This document shows positions 48,990-57,176 of a stretch of DNA of 64,000 bases, in pieces (the first letter of the stretch is position 1; each line of letters begins with the position of its first letter). This DNA is from Streptomyces sp. R302. GTDB lineage: Bacteria > Actinomycetota > Actinomycetes > Streptomycetales > Streptomycetaceae. Under the pieces are notes generated by a model, which saw nothing but the letters and a program-made list of their open reading frames with translations, was not told the DNA's origin and made no database searches. Location of the stretch: the NCBI RefSeq assembly GCF_012927245.1, contig NZ_JABBGE010000014.1, positions 1 to 64,000 on the forward strand. The letters are read 5' to 3'. The position numbers and the translations under genes were made by a program.

Positions 48990-49916
48990 ATGTCACGACG
49001 TACTGTCATCGCCGCTGTGGACGGCTCGGCCGAATCACGGGCCGCCGCGCAGTGGGCTGCGCGAGAGGCGTTGCTGCGCGGTCTGCCCCTGCACCTCGTC
49101 CATGCCTGGCAGGACTGGTCACGGGGCTTCGCACACGCCCCGTTCACGGGCACGGACACCGCGCCCGGCGACACGGCCGTCACCCGGCACTGGGCCGAGC
49201 GTGTCCCGCGTGACGTCGCCGACCGGCTGCGTGAGGACCACCCCGGTCTGCAGCTCAGCGTCGAGCAGGTCTTCGGCCGTCCCGTCGACGTGCTGCTCTC
49301 CGCGGCCGGCAAGGCCGAGATGCTGGTGCTCGGTTCACGAGGGCTGGGTGCCTTGGGCGGCTTCCTGACCGGATCGGTGTCGATGCCCGTCATCGCGCAC
49401 GCCGAACGCCCGGTCGTCCTCGTACGGGCCGGCGAGCGAGCCGAGGACGAGATGCGGACCGGGGATGGCGCGGCCCGCCCGGCGCAGTACCGCGATGTGG
49501 TGCTCGGTCTCGACCTCACCCGGCCGTGCGACGAGGTGATCGAGTACGCCTTCGCCACCGCCGCCGCACGCGGGGCCGCCCTGAGGGTGGTCCACGGGCG
49601 GGACGCACCCCTCGTGTACGGATACGACCCCGCAGCCGTCGATCCCGGACACGTCGTCGCGAGGGGACTGCGGGAAGCGAGCGCGCTCACCGACGCGCTG
49701 CGGCCGTGGCGGGGCAAGTTCCCTCAGGTCGACGTCAAGGAGCAGTGCGTGGTGGGCCGGGCCGCCGACCACCTCGTGGACGCCTCGAAGGACGCCTCGT
49801 TGCTGGTCGTGGGACGGCGTGTGCGCCGTGCGGCGATCGGCACGCACCTCGGCCCGGTCACGCATGCGGTGCTGCACCATGCTGCCGCGCCCGTCGCGGT
49901 GGTGCCGCATCTCTGA
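48990..49916 (+). CDS. Tandem-domain universal stress protein
   Basis: The 308-residue protein holds two Usp domains, with the ATP signature GSRGLGALGGFLTGSVSMPV near 112-131 and VVGRRVRRAAIGTHLGPVTHAVLHH at the C-terminus. It is the third Usp of the island. ATG 48990 has GGAGGA upstream. A near-match palindrome (GGGCCGGAAGCCCC, 48824-48837) lies about 155 bp upstream. It is the last gene of the dormancy island before the heptamer array at 50.0 kb. Confidence 0.93.
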   Translation: MSRRTVIAAVDGSAESRAAAQWAAREALLRGLPLHLVHAWQDWSRGFAHAPFTGTDTAPGDTAVTRHWAERVPRDVADRLREDHPGLQLSVEQVFGRPVDVLLSAAGKAEMLVLGSRGLGALGGFLTGSVSMPVIAHAERPVVLVRAGERAEDEMRTGDGAARPAQYRDVVLGLDLTRPCDEVIEYAFATAAARGAALRVVHGRDAPLVYGYDPAAVDPGHVVARGLREASALTDALRPWRGKFPQVDVKEQCVVGRAADHLVDASKDASLLVVGRRVRRAAIGTHLGPVTHAVLHHAAAPVAVVPHL

Positions 49917-50020
49917 GCGTCGGTCGGAGTCGGCACGACAGAGCCGGACGACGTCTGCCGCACCCGGCCCCGGCCTTGGGGCGTTGCGGTTCGCGGATCC
50001 ATCAGAAACCGTGCCGTCCG

Positions 50021-50086
50021 TGCGTCAGACGTGCGTCACGTGCGTCAGATATGCGTCACGATATCGCCCGTGACGCATATGACGCA
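50021..50086. repeat. Symmetrical TGCGTCA heptamer array
   Basis: Four direct TGCGTCA copies (50021, 50032, 50041, 50052; spacing 11, 9, 11) are followed by two inverted TGACGCA copies (50071, 50080). The inner pair extends to TGCGTCACG-N10-CGTGACGCA and could form a hairpin. It lies in the 198-bp gap between convergent genes. It could be a terminator, a multi-site operator or a recombination site. It is not a CRISPR array because the spacers are only 2-4 bp. Confidence 0.75.
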
Positions 50087-50114
50087 CCAAACGCACACCC
50101 GACAAAGTCGCAGG

Positions 50115-51443
50115 TCAGCGGCGCTTTTCAGCAGGCTCCAGGATCGCCACGCACTCCACATGATGCGTCATCGGGAACAGGTCGAAAGCCCGCAGCGTCC
50201 GGACCCGGTACCCCCGTTCCGCGAAGTACGAGATGTCGCGGGCCAGGGCGGCCGGGTCGCAGGCCACGTAGGCGATGCGGCGGGCGCCGAGGGCGGCGAG
50301 GTGGTGGACGGTCTGCTTGCCGGCGCCGGCGCGCGGGGGGTCGAGGACGATGAGGTCGACCTCGGTGATGCCGGTGCGCGGGAGGACCGACTCGACCTTG
50401 CCGTGTTCGACGCGGACGCGCGGGAAGGCGGCCAGGTTGTGGCGGGCGTCCTCGACGGCGCGCTTGCCGGACTCGATGCCGAGGACCGCGCCCTGCTCGC
50501 CGACGCGGTCGGCGAGGGCGCCGGCGAAGAGGCCGACGCCGCAGTAGAGGTCGAGGGCGGTGTCGCCCTTGCGCGGGAGGAGGCCCTGCATGACGGCCTT
50601 CATGAGGGTGTCGGCGGCCTTCGGGTGGACCTGCCAGAAGCCGCCGCTGCCGACGCGGTGGGTGCGCTCGTCGGCGCGCTCGCGGACGAAGGCGCGGCCG
50701 TGGACGCGGTGGACGCCGCCGTCCTTCTCGTCGACGCGCATCACCGAGACCGGCTTGTCGAGTTCGACGAGCGGGAGGCGGGCGCCGGGGCGGGGGGTGA
50801 GGATGACCTGGCGGTCGCTGGAGCCGGAGGCGGCGATCGCCTCGACGGTGGCCATGCCCTCCCACGTACGGGATTCGATGCCGAGCTCCGAGACGCCCGG
50901 GGCGGCGATCATGCAGTGGTCGATGACCTCGACCTCGTGCGAGCGGTGCTTGCGCAGGCCCGCGCGGCCGTCGGCGTCGATGGCGTACTGGACGCGGGTG
51001 CGCCACTGCGGGACCTCGCCCGCCGGGAGCTTGTCGCCCTCCGCGGGGACGACCGTGCCGTCCCAGCCGGCCTCCTCCGGGGTGAGGCCGGCGAGCCGCT
51101 GCAGCTGCTCGGCGATGACCTCGCCCTTGAGGCGGCGCTGGGCGCCCGGCTTGGCGTGCTGCCAGTCGCAGCCGCCGCACTTGCCGGGCCCCGCGAAGGG
51201 GCACGGGGCCTCGATGCGGTCCTTGGAGGCGTCGAGGACGTCGACGGCGTCGGCGCGCAGGAAGCGGCTGCTCTCGTCGCCCTCGGTGACGCGGGCCCGG
51301 ACGCGCTCGCCCGGCAGCGCGTGGCGCACGAAGAGGACGCGGCCCTCCTCCGTACGCGCGATGCAGTGGCCGCCGTGGGCCACCGGGCCGACCTCGACCT
51401 CGTACTCCTCCCCGATCAGGGACTTCACAGGGGTGTTCTGCAT
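50115..51443 (-). CDS. TrmA/RumA-family 23S rRNA/tRNA uracil-5 methyltransferase
   Basis: The 442-residue protein has an N-terminal TRAM-like OB domain (about 8-65), Fe-S cluster cysteines (CPFAGPGKCGGCDWQH near 80-95), the SAM-binding region LDLYCGVGLFAGALA near 298-312, LDPPRAGAG near 363 and the nucleophile motif YVACDPAALARDI near 388-400. It should methylate C5 of a uridine in rRNA or tRNA using SAM. ATG 51443 is used. It lies 74 bp downstream of the permease gene and probably forms an operon with it. The exact target site cannot be told. Confidence 0.92.
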   Translation of the reverse strand: MQNTPVKSLIGEEYEVEVGPVAHGGHCIARTEEGRVLFVRHALPGERVRARVTEGDESSRFLRADAVDVLDASKDRIEAPCPFAGPGKCGGCDWQHAKPGAQRRLKGEVIAEQLQRLAGLTPEEAGWDGTVVPAEGDKLPAGEVPQWRTRVQYAIDADGRAGLRKHRSHEVEVIDHCMIAAPGVSELGIESRTWEGMATVEAIAASGSSDRQVILTPRPGARLPLVELDKPVSVMRVDEKDGGVHRVHGRAFVRERADERTHRVGSGGFWQVHPKAADTLMKAVMQGLLPRKGDTALDLYCGVGLFAGALADRVGEQGAVLGIESGKRAVEDARHNLAAFPRVRVEHGKVESVLPRTGITEVDLIVLDPPRAGAGKQTVHHLAALGARRIAYVACDPAALARDISYFAERGYRVRTLRAFDLFPMTHHVECVAILEPAEKRR

Positions 51444-51517
51444 GATCGGGGGCTCCAGAGACAGAGAGGGGCGAGAGGAAGAGAAGTGGGCTGCTGTTCG
51501 GACAGCAGCCCACCAGT

Positions 51518-53569
51518 CTAGTTGCTCTTCACGGCCGGTTCCTTCTTGGCCTTCTCGACCGGGCCGCGGCGGACCGAGCCCGGCGCGTTCCAGTCCTGCC
51601 GCTTCCGGGCCCGGCGCTTGGCGGCCTCGGAGGACTGGAGCTGGTACGGGACGGAGGTGACCATGACGCCGGGGGTGAAGAGCAGCCGGCCCTTGAGGCG
51701 GAGCGCGGACTGGTTGTGGAGCAGGTGCTCGTACCAGTGGCCGACGACGTACTCGGGGATGTAGACCGAGACGGCGTCGCGCGGGCTCTCCTTGCGGAGG
51801 CTCTTCACGTAGTCGATGACCGGCCGGGTGATCTCGCGGTACGGCGAGTCGAGGATCTTCAGCGGCACGTTGATGCCGCGCCGCTCCCACTCCTCCTTGA
51901 GCGCCTTGGTCTCCGCCGGGTCGACGTTGACGGTCAGCGCCTCCAGCTCGCTGGCGTGCAGCAGCTTCGCGTAGGCGAGGGCCCGGAGGGTGGGCTTGTG
52001 GAGCTTGGAGACGAGGACGATGGAGCGGACCCGGGAGGGGCGTACGTACTCGTCGGGGCGCTGCTCGGCGGCGGCGATCTCCTCGGCGACGGAGTCGTAG
52101 TGGCGGCGGATCGCGGTCATCGTCACGTAGAAGATCACCATGCCGAGCAGGGCGACCCAGGCGCCGTGGGTGAACTTGGTGGCGAGGACGACGACGAGGA
52201 CGAGGCCGGTGAAGAAGGCGCCGAAGGTGTTGATCGCGCGGGAGCGGATCATGTGGCGGCGCTTGGCCGGCTCGCGCTCGGTCGTCAGGTGCCGGTTCCA
52301 GTGCCGGACCATGCCGATCTGGCTGAGCGTGAAGGAGACGAAGACGCCGACGATGTACAGCTGGATGAGGCGGGTGGAGTCCGCGCCGTAGACCCAGACG
52401 AGGAGGGCGGCGGCGCCCGCGAGCAGCACGATGCCGTTGGAGAAGGCGAGCCGGTCGCCGCGGGTGTGCAGCTGGCGCGGCAGGTAGCGGTCCTGGGCGA
52501 GGATCGAGCCGAGGAGCGGGAAGCCGTTGTACGCGGTGTTGGCGGCCAGGAAGAGGACGAGCGCGGTGGCGGCGGCGAGCAGGACGAAGAAGAACGTTCC
52601 GTCGCCGAAGACGGCGGCCGCGACCTGGGAGATGACCGGGTCCTGGACGTAGCCCGGGCCGACGGCGACGCCGTTGACGAGCAGGTCCTCGGCGGGCTCC
52701 TCGGCCATCCGCACGTCGGTGGCCAGGGCCAGGAAGATGATGCCGCAGAACATGGTGACGGCGAGGCCGCCCATGAGCGCGAGGGTGGCGGCGGCGTTCT
52801 TCGACTTCGGCTTGCGGAAGGCGGGCACGCCGTTGGAGATCGCCTCGACGCCGGTGAGGGCGGCGCAGCCGGAGGAGAAGGCGCGCAGCAGCAGGAAGAC
52901 CAGCGCGAAGCCGGCGAGGCCCTGGTGCTCGGGCTTGATCTCGAAGTCGGCCGTCGGGGCCTTCATGGTGTCGCCGAGGACGAGTCCCCGCCAGGCGCCC
53001 CAGGCGATCAGGCAGAAGACGCCGAAGACGAAGACGTACGTCGGGATGGCGAAGAGGCTGCCGGACTCCTTCACGCCCCGGAGGTTCATCAGGGTGAGGA
53101 TGACGATCACGGCGATCGCCGAGGCGACCTTGTGCTCGACGACGAAGGGGATCGCGGAACCGAGGTTCTCGATGCCGGAGGAGATCGACACGGCGACGGT
53201 GAGGACGTAGTCGACGAGCAGGGCGCTCGCGACGGTGAGTCCGGCCTTCGGCCCGAGGTTGGTGGTCGCGACCTCGTAGTCGCCGCCGCCGCTCGGGTAC
53301 GCGTGCACGTTCTGCCGGTACGAGGCGACGACCGTGAACATCAGGACGACGACGGCCAGCGCGATCCACGGGCTGAAGTGGTAGGCCGACAGACCGGCGA
53401 CGGAGAGGACGAGGAGGACCTCGCCCGGTGCGTACGCCACCGAGGACAGCGGGTCGGAGGCGAAGACGGGGAGGGCGATCCGCTTGGGGAGGAGGGTCTC
53501 GCCGAGCTTGTCGCTGCGCAGGGCCCGCCCGATCAGGATCCGTTTGGGCACGTCGGTCAGTTTGGACAC
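51518..53569 (-). CDS. APC-superfamily permease, KimA-like potassium transporter
   Basis: The 683-residue protein has 12 membrane helices over residues 30-470 with APC features (FASDPLSSVAYAPGEVL near 28-45, YPSGGGDYEVA near 85-95) and a soluble C-terminal domain of about 190 residues. The family is annotated as amino acid permease, but the B. subtilis relative KimA is a c-di-AMP-regulated K+/H+ symporter. Divergent neighbours are two TrkA proteins, which supports K+ transport. The start is GTG 53569 (MSKLTDVPKRIL), typical for Streptomyces, though it lacks a clear ribosome site. The shared promoter region is 235 bp. Confidence 0.85.
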   Translation of the reverse strand: MSKLTDVPKRILIGRALRSDKLGETLLPKRIALPVFASDPLSSVAYAPGEVLLVLSVAGLSAYHFSPWIALAVVVLMFTVVASYRQNVHAYPSGGGDYEVATTNLGPKAGLTVASALLVDYVLTVAVSISSGIENLGSAIPFVVEHKVASAIAVIVILTLMNLRGVKESGSLFAIPTYVFVFGVFCLIAWGAWRGLVLGDTMKAPTADFEIKPEHQGLAGFALVFLLLRAFSSGCAALTGVEAISNGVPAFRKPKSKNAAATLALMGGLAVTMFCGIIFLALATDVRMAEEPAEDLLVNGVAVGPGYVQDPVISQVAAAVFGDGTFFFVLLAAATALVLFLAANTAYNGFPLLGSILAQDRYLPRQLHTRGDRLAFSNGIVLLAGAAALLVWVYGADSTRLIQLYIVGVFVSFTLSQIGMVRHWNRHLTTEREPAKRRHMIRSRAINTFGAFFTGLVLVVVLATKFTHGAWVALLGMVIFYVTMTAIRRHYDSVAEEIAAAEQRPDEYVRPSRVRSIVLVSKLHKPTLRALAYAKLLHASELEALTVNVDPAETKALKEEWERRGINVPLKILDSPYREITRPVIDYVKSLRKESPRDAVSVYIPEYVVGHWYEHLLHNQSALRLKGRLLFTPGVMVTSVPYQLQSSEAAKRRARKRQDWNAPGSVRRGPVEKAKKEPAVKSN

Positions 53570-53804
53570 GCAGAGGATCGTAAGCGTTCGAAAAGAGCCA
53601 AGCGCACCGGCACCCCCGATCGGCACCGAATCTCCCTGAGTATCACCTCGGATGAGGTCCGGGCCAGGGTTGCCGCTTAAGCTCGGACCGGGCAACCCGG
53701 CAGGGCGTTGTCCGCCACGGCCCGGGCCGATCGGGCGAGGAAAGTTGTGAGCAGGGTGTTTTCGCAGGTCAGCAAGGCGATCAGGAGTGCGGGGTAACGG
53801 GGAC

Positions 53805-54473
53805 GTGCACATCGTCATCATGGGCTGCGGGCGAGTGGGAGCCGCTCTCGCGCAGACCCTGGAGCAGCAGGGGCACACGGTCGCCGTCGTGGACCAGGAC
53901 CCGACGGCATTCCGCCGTCTGGGCTCCGGCTTCGGAGGCCGCCGCGTGACCGGCGTGGGCTTCGACCAGGACACCCTGCGCGAGGCGGGGATCGAGGAGG
54001 CCGGTGCCTTCGCCGCGGTGAGCAGCGGTGACAACTCCAACATCATCGCGGCCCGGGTGGCGCGCGAGATGTTCGGCATCGAGAACGTCGCCGCGCGGAT
54101 CTACGACCCCCGGCGCGCCGAGGTCTACCAGCGGCTCGGCATCCCGACGGTGGCGACCGTCCGCTGGACCGCCGACCAGATGCTGCGGCGGCTGCTGCCC
54201 TCGGGCGCGGAGCCGCTGTGGAGCGACCCGAGCGGCCGCGTCCAGCTCGCCGAGGTGCACACCTCCCCGGCGTGGATCGGCCACAAGATCAGCCGGCTGC
54301 AGGACGAGACCGGGGTGCGGGTCGCCTTCCTCACCCGGCTCGGCGAGGCGGTCATCCCGACCTCGCAGACGGTCCTCCAGGAGGGGGACCTGGTGCACGT
54401 GATGATGCGGGTGGACGAGATCGCGAAGGTCGAGGCGGCCTTCGCGGAGGGCCCCGAGGAGGGCGGTCACTGA
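53805..54473 (+). CDS. TrkA-family potassium uptake regulatory protein (CeoB-like)
   Basis: The 222-residue protein has an RCK-N Rossmann domain (MHIVIMGCGRVGAALAQ, residues 1-17, and VVDQDP) and an RCK-C domain near 135-215. Such subunits bind NAD(H)/ATP or c-di-AMP and gate K+ transporters. GTG 53805 is favoured because the family begins MHIVIMGCG; GTG 53787 is closer to AGGAG but would overlap it. The stop overlaps the next TrkA start (TGATG). The divergent KimA-like permease is its likely partner. Confidence 0.9.
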   Translation: MHIVIMGCGRVGAALAQTLEQQGHTVAVVDQDPTAFRRLGSGFGGRRVTGVGFDQDTLREAGIEEAGAFAAVSSGDNSNIIAARVAREMFGIENVAARIYDPRRAEVYQRLGIPTVATVRWTADQMLRRLLPSGAEPLWSDPSGRVQLAEVHTSPAWIGHKISRLQDETGVRVAFLTRLGEAVIPTSQTVLQEGDLVHVMMRVDEIAKVEAAFAEGPEEGGH

Positions 54474-55147
54474 TGCGGGTCGCGATTGCGGGCGCGGGCG
54501 CGGTGGGCCGTTCCATCGCCGGCGAACTCCTGGAGAACGGCCACGAGGTCCTGCTCATCGACAAGGCGCCGACCGCCATCTCGGTGGAGCGGGTGCCGCA
54601 GGCGGAGTGGCTGCTCGCCGACGCCTGTGAGATCACCTCGCTGGACGAGGCGGCGCTGCAGCGCTGCAACGTGGTCATCGCGGCCACCGGCGACGACAAG
54701 GTGAACCTGGTCGTCTCGCTGCTCGCGAAGACCGAGTACGGGGTGCCCCGGGTCGTCGCCCGGGTGAACAACCCGAAGAACGAGTGGCTGTTCAACGAGG
54801 CCTGGGGCGTGGACGTCGCCGTCTCCACCCCGCGTCTGATGTCGGCCCTGGTGGAGGAGGCGGTGAGCGTCGGCGACCTGGTCCGGCTGCTCCGCTTCAG
54901 CCACGGCGACGCCAACCTGGTGGAGCTGACGCTGCCGCCGGAGTCGGCGGTGGCCGGTACGCAGGTGGGCGAGGTCGCCTGGCCGCAGGACACCTCGCTG
55001 GTGACGATCATCCGCGGTTCGCGGGTGCTGACGCCGAGCCCCGAGGAGACCCTGGAGGCCGGCGACGAGCTGCTGTTCGTGGCGGCGCAGGCCCGCGAGG
55101 AGCAGCTGGAGGAGCTCCTCCAGGTCCGCCGGGAGCCGGCGGAGTAG
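54473..55147 (+). CDS. TrkA-family potassium uptake regulatory protein (CeoC-like)
   Basis: The 224-residue protein is a second RCK subunit (MRVAIAGAGAVGRSIAGEL, VLLIDK; RCK-C near 140-215). Its ATG overlaps the stop of the first TrkA gene, so the pair is co-translated and likely forms hetero-oligomers. A strong terminator follows 8 bp after the stop. Confidence 0.9.
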   Translation: MRVAIAGAGAVGRSIAGELLENGHEVLLIDKAPTAISVERVPQAEWLLADACEITSLDEAALQRCNVVIAATGDDKVNLVVSLLAKTEYGVPRVVARVNNPKNEWLFNEAWGVDVAVSTPRLMSALVEEAVSVGDLVRLLRFSHGDANLVELTLPPESAVAGTQVGEVAWPQDTSLVTIIRGSRVLTPSPEETLEAGDELLFVAAQAREEQLEELLQVRREPAE

Positions 55148-55155
55148 CGCCGTAC

Positions 55156-55207
55156 GGTACGCGGAAGGGCCCGGGACCCTCACAGGTCCCGGGCCCTTCC
55201 GCGTACC
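55156..55207. terminator. Strong bidirectional terminator hairpin
   Basis: A perfect 23-bp stem (55156-55178 with 55185-55207) with a 6-nt loop lies between the TrkA pair and the convergent DUF3159 gene. Confidence 0.9.
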
Positions 55208-55215
55208 GGATGCGG

Positions 55216-55959
55216 CTACGCCTCGGGGGTGCGGGCGGCCGCGGCGCGGCGCTCCTTCTCGGCCTTCTCCTCCGCCTCCATCTCGGCGAAGACGTCGATC
55301 GGCGGCGGCGCCTTGGCCAGGAAGACCCAGGTGAGGTAGACCGCGAGCAGGAAGGGCGGGATCTTCAGGGCGACGAGGACCCAGCCGAGCTGGGTGGTGT
55401 CGGCCCACCAGTAGAGCGGGAAGAGGATCGCGCACTTGGCGAGCAGGATCAGGCCCCAGGCCCAGCTGGCCTTCGCGTAGGCCTTCTTCCGTCCGGGGTT
55501 CCGGGTCCGCCAGGAGAGGTTCTCCTTGAAGACCGGGCCGAGGATGAGGCCGATGAGCGGGACGCCGGCGAGCGTGGTGACGATGTACGCGAGGCCGAGG
55601 CCCAGCGTGTACACCATGCCGGGGAGGTAGAAGGCCTTGGCGTTCCCGGTCATCATCGCGAAGACGACGCCGAAGCCGACGCCGAAGACCCCGCTGAAGG
55701 CGTGCTTGACGGTGTCGCGGCGGACGAGCCGGACGACGACGAGCAGCAGGGAGACGGCGAGCGCGGCGACGGCCGAGCTCTTCAGGTCCTTGTTGATCGT
55801 GTAGACCGTGACGAAGAGCAGTCCGGGCAGGACCGTCTCGACCATGCCGCGGACGCCGCCGAACGCCTCGAAGAGCGCGGCCTCGGTCACCGCCCTGTCG
55901 GTCCGGGCGTCCTGGTCCGGGGGCGGCGCTGCGGTGGTCGGCTTGTCGACGGACGTCAC
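55216..55959 (-). CDS. DUF3159-family membrane protein
   Basis: The 247-residue protein has about five to six membrane helices (near 42-56, 62-78, 90-105, 112-142, 168-188, 195-215) after a 25-residue polar start, and a charged C-terminal tail. The segment FEAFGGVRGMVETVLPGLLF is typical for DUF3159. GTG 55959 follows AGGAG and is 3 bp after the OB-fold gene stop, so the two are in one operon. The function of the family is unknown. Confidence 0.85.
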   Translation of the reverse strand: MTSVDKPTTAAPPPDQDARTDRAVTEAALFEAFGGVRGMVETVLPGLLFVTVYTINKDLKSSAVAALAVSLLLVVVRLVRRDTVKHAFSGVFGVGFGVVFAMMTGNAKAFYLPGMVYTLGLGLAYIVTTLAGVPLIGLILGPVFKENLSWRTRNPGRKKAYAKASWAWGLILLAKCAILFPLYWWADTTQLGWVLVALKIPPFLLAVYLTWVFLAKAPPPIDVFAEMEAEEKAEKERRAAAARTPEA

Positions 55960-55962
55960 CGG

Positions 55963-56361
55963 CTACTCCTGTCCGAGCGGTCGGAGCTCGTATTTGGGGT
56001 TGAAGAGGACCCGCCGGCCGTGGCTCATGGAGATCCGGCCGGAGGCGATCAGCTTGCGGCCCGGCTCGATGCCCACGATGGAGCGCCGGCCCAGCCAGAC
56101 GACGTCCAGCGGCGCGGTGCCGTCGAACAGCTCGGCCTCCAGGGCCGGGACACCGGCCCTGGGGCGCAGCGTGACCGTGCGCAAGGTACCAGTGACCTTG
56201 ACTATCTCGCGGTCGTCGCAGTCGGAGATCCGCGTGCAGCCCGAGGCGGCCGTGTCCTCCTGGAGCTCCTCCGACTCCAGGTCCTCCGTCGAGGAGGAGA
56301 GCCGGTCGAGCATCCGGCGGAACCGGCCTGCCGGCTTGTCGGTACGGGGTGCGGCACTCAT
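55963..56361 (-). CDS. OB-fold nucleic-acid-binding domain protein
   Basis: The 132-residue protein has an acidic N-terminal 40 residues and an OB-fold domain (about 50-130: VKVTGTLRTVTLRP, LFDGTAPLDVVWLGRRSI, LIASGRISMSHGRRVLFNPKYE). OB-folds of this sort bind single-stranded nucleic acid. ATG 56361 is used rather than 56391. It is linked to a DUF3159 gene, a pair that seems conserved in actinobacteria. No enzymatic role is evident. Confidence 0.82.
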   Translation of the reverse strand: MSAAPRTDKPAGRFRRMLDRLSSSTEDLESEELQEDTAASGCTRISDCDDREIVKVTGTLRTVTLRPRAGVPALEAELFDGTAPLDVVWLGRRSIVGIEPGRKLIASGRISMSHGRRVLFNPKYELRPLGQE

Positions 56362-56406
56362 ACCCAAAAGCGTACCGGCCGCGGCCGACACGGGAGCCGG
56401 CCCGTC

Positions 56407-57093
<687 letters not shown>

Positions 57094-57176
57094 GTCGGGG
57101 GCCTTCCTTCTCTCTGTGCTGTACGAGGGCGGGTGCGGGCCGCTGGGACCGCTGGTACGGGAACGGGGGCGCGGGG

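Noticed and set aside
47539..48996. The minus-strand frame of the phosphoketolase stays open upstream to 48996, giving a hypothetical 1306-residue protein
   Set aside because: The extension is low-complexity, runs through the heptamer repeat and operators and is antisense to the hpf gene; ATG 47538 has a good ribosome site. Open frames of this sort are common in 72% GC DNA.
50021..50086. CRISPR array
   Set aside because: Repeats are 7 bp and separated by 2-4 bp (12 bp at the centre) with inverted copies; there are no spacers or cas genes.
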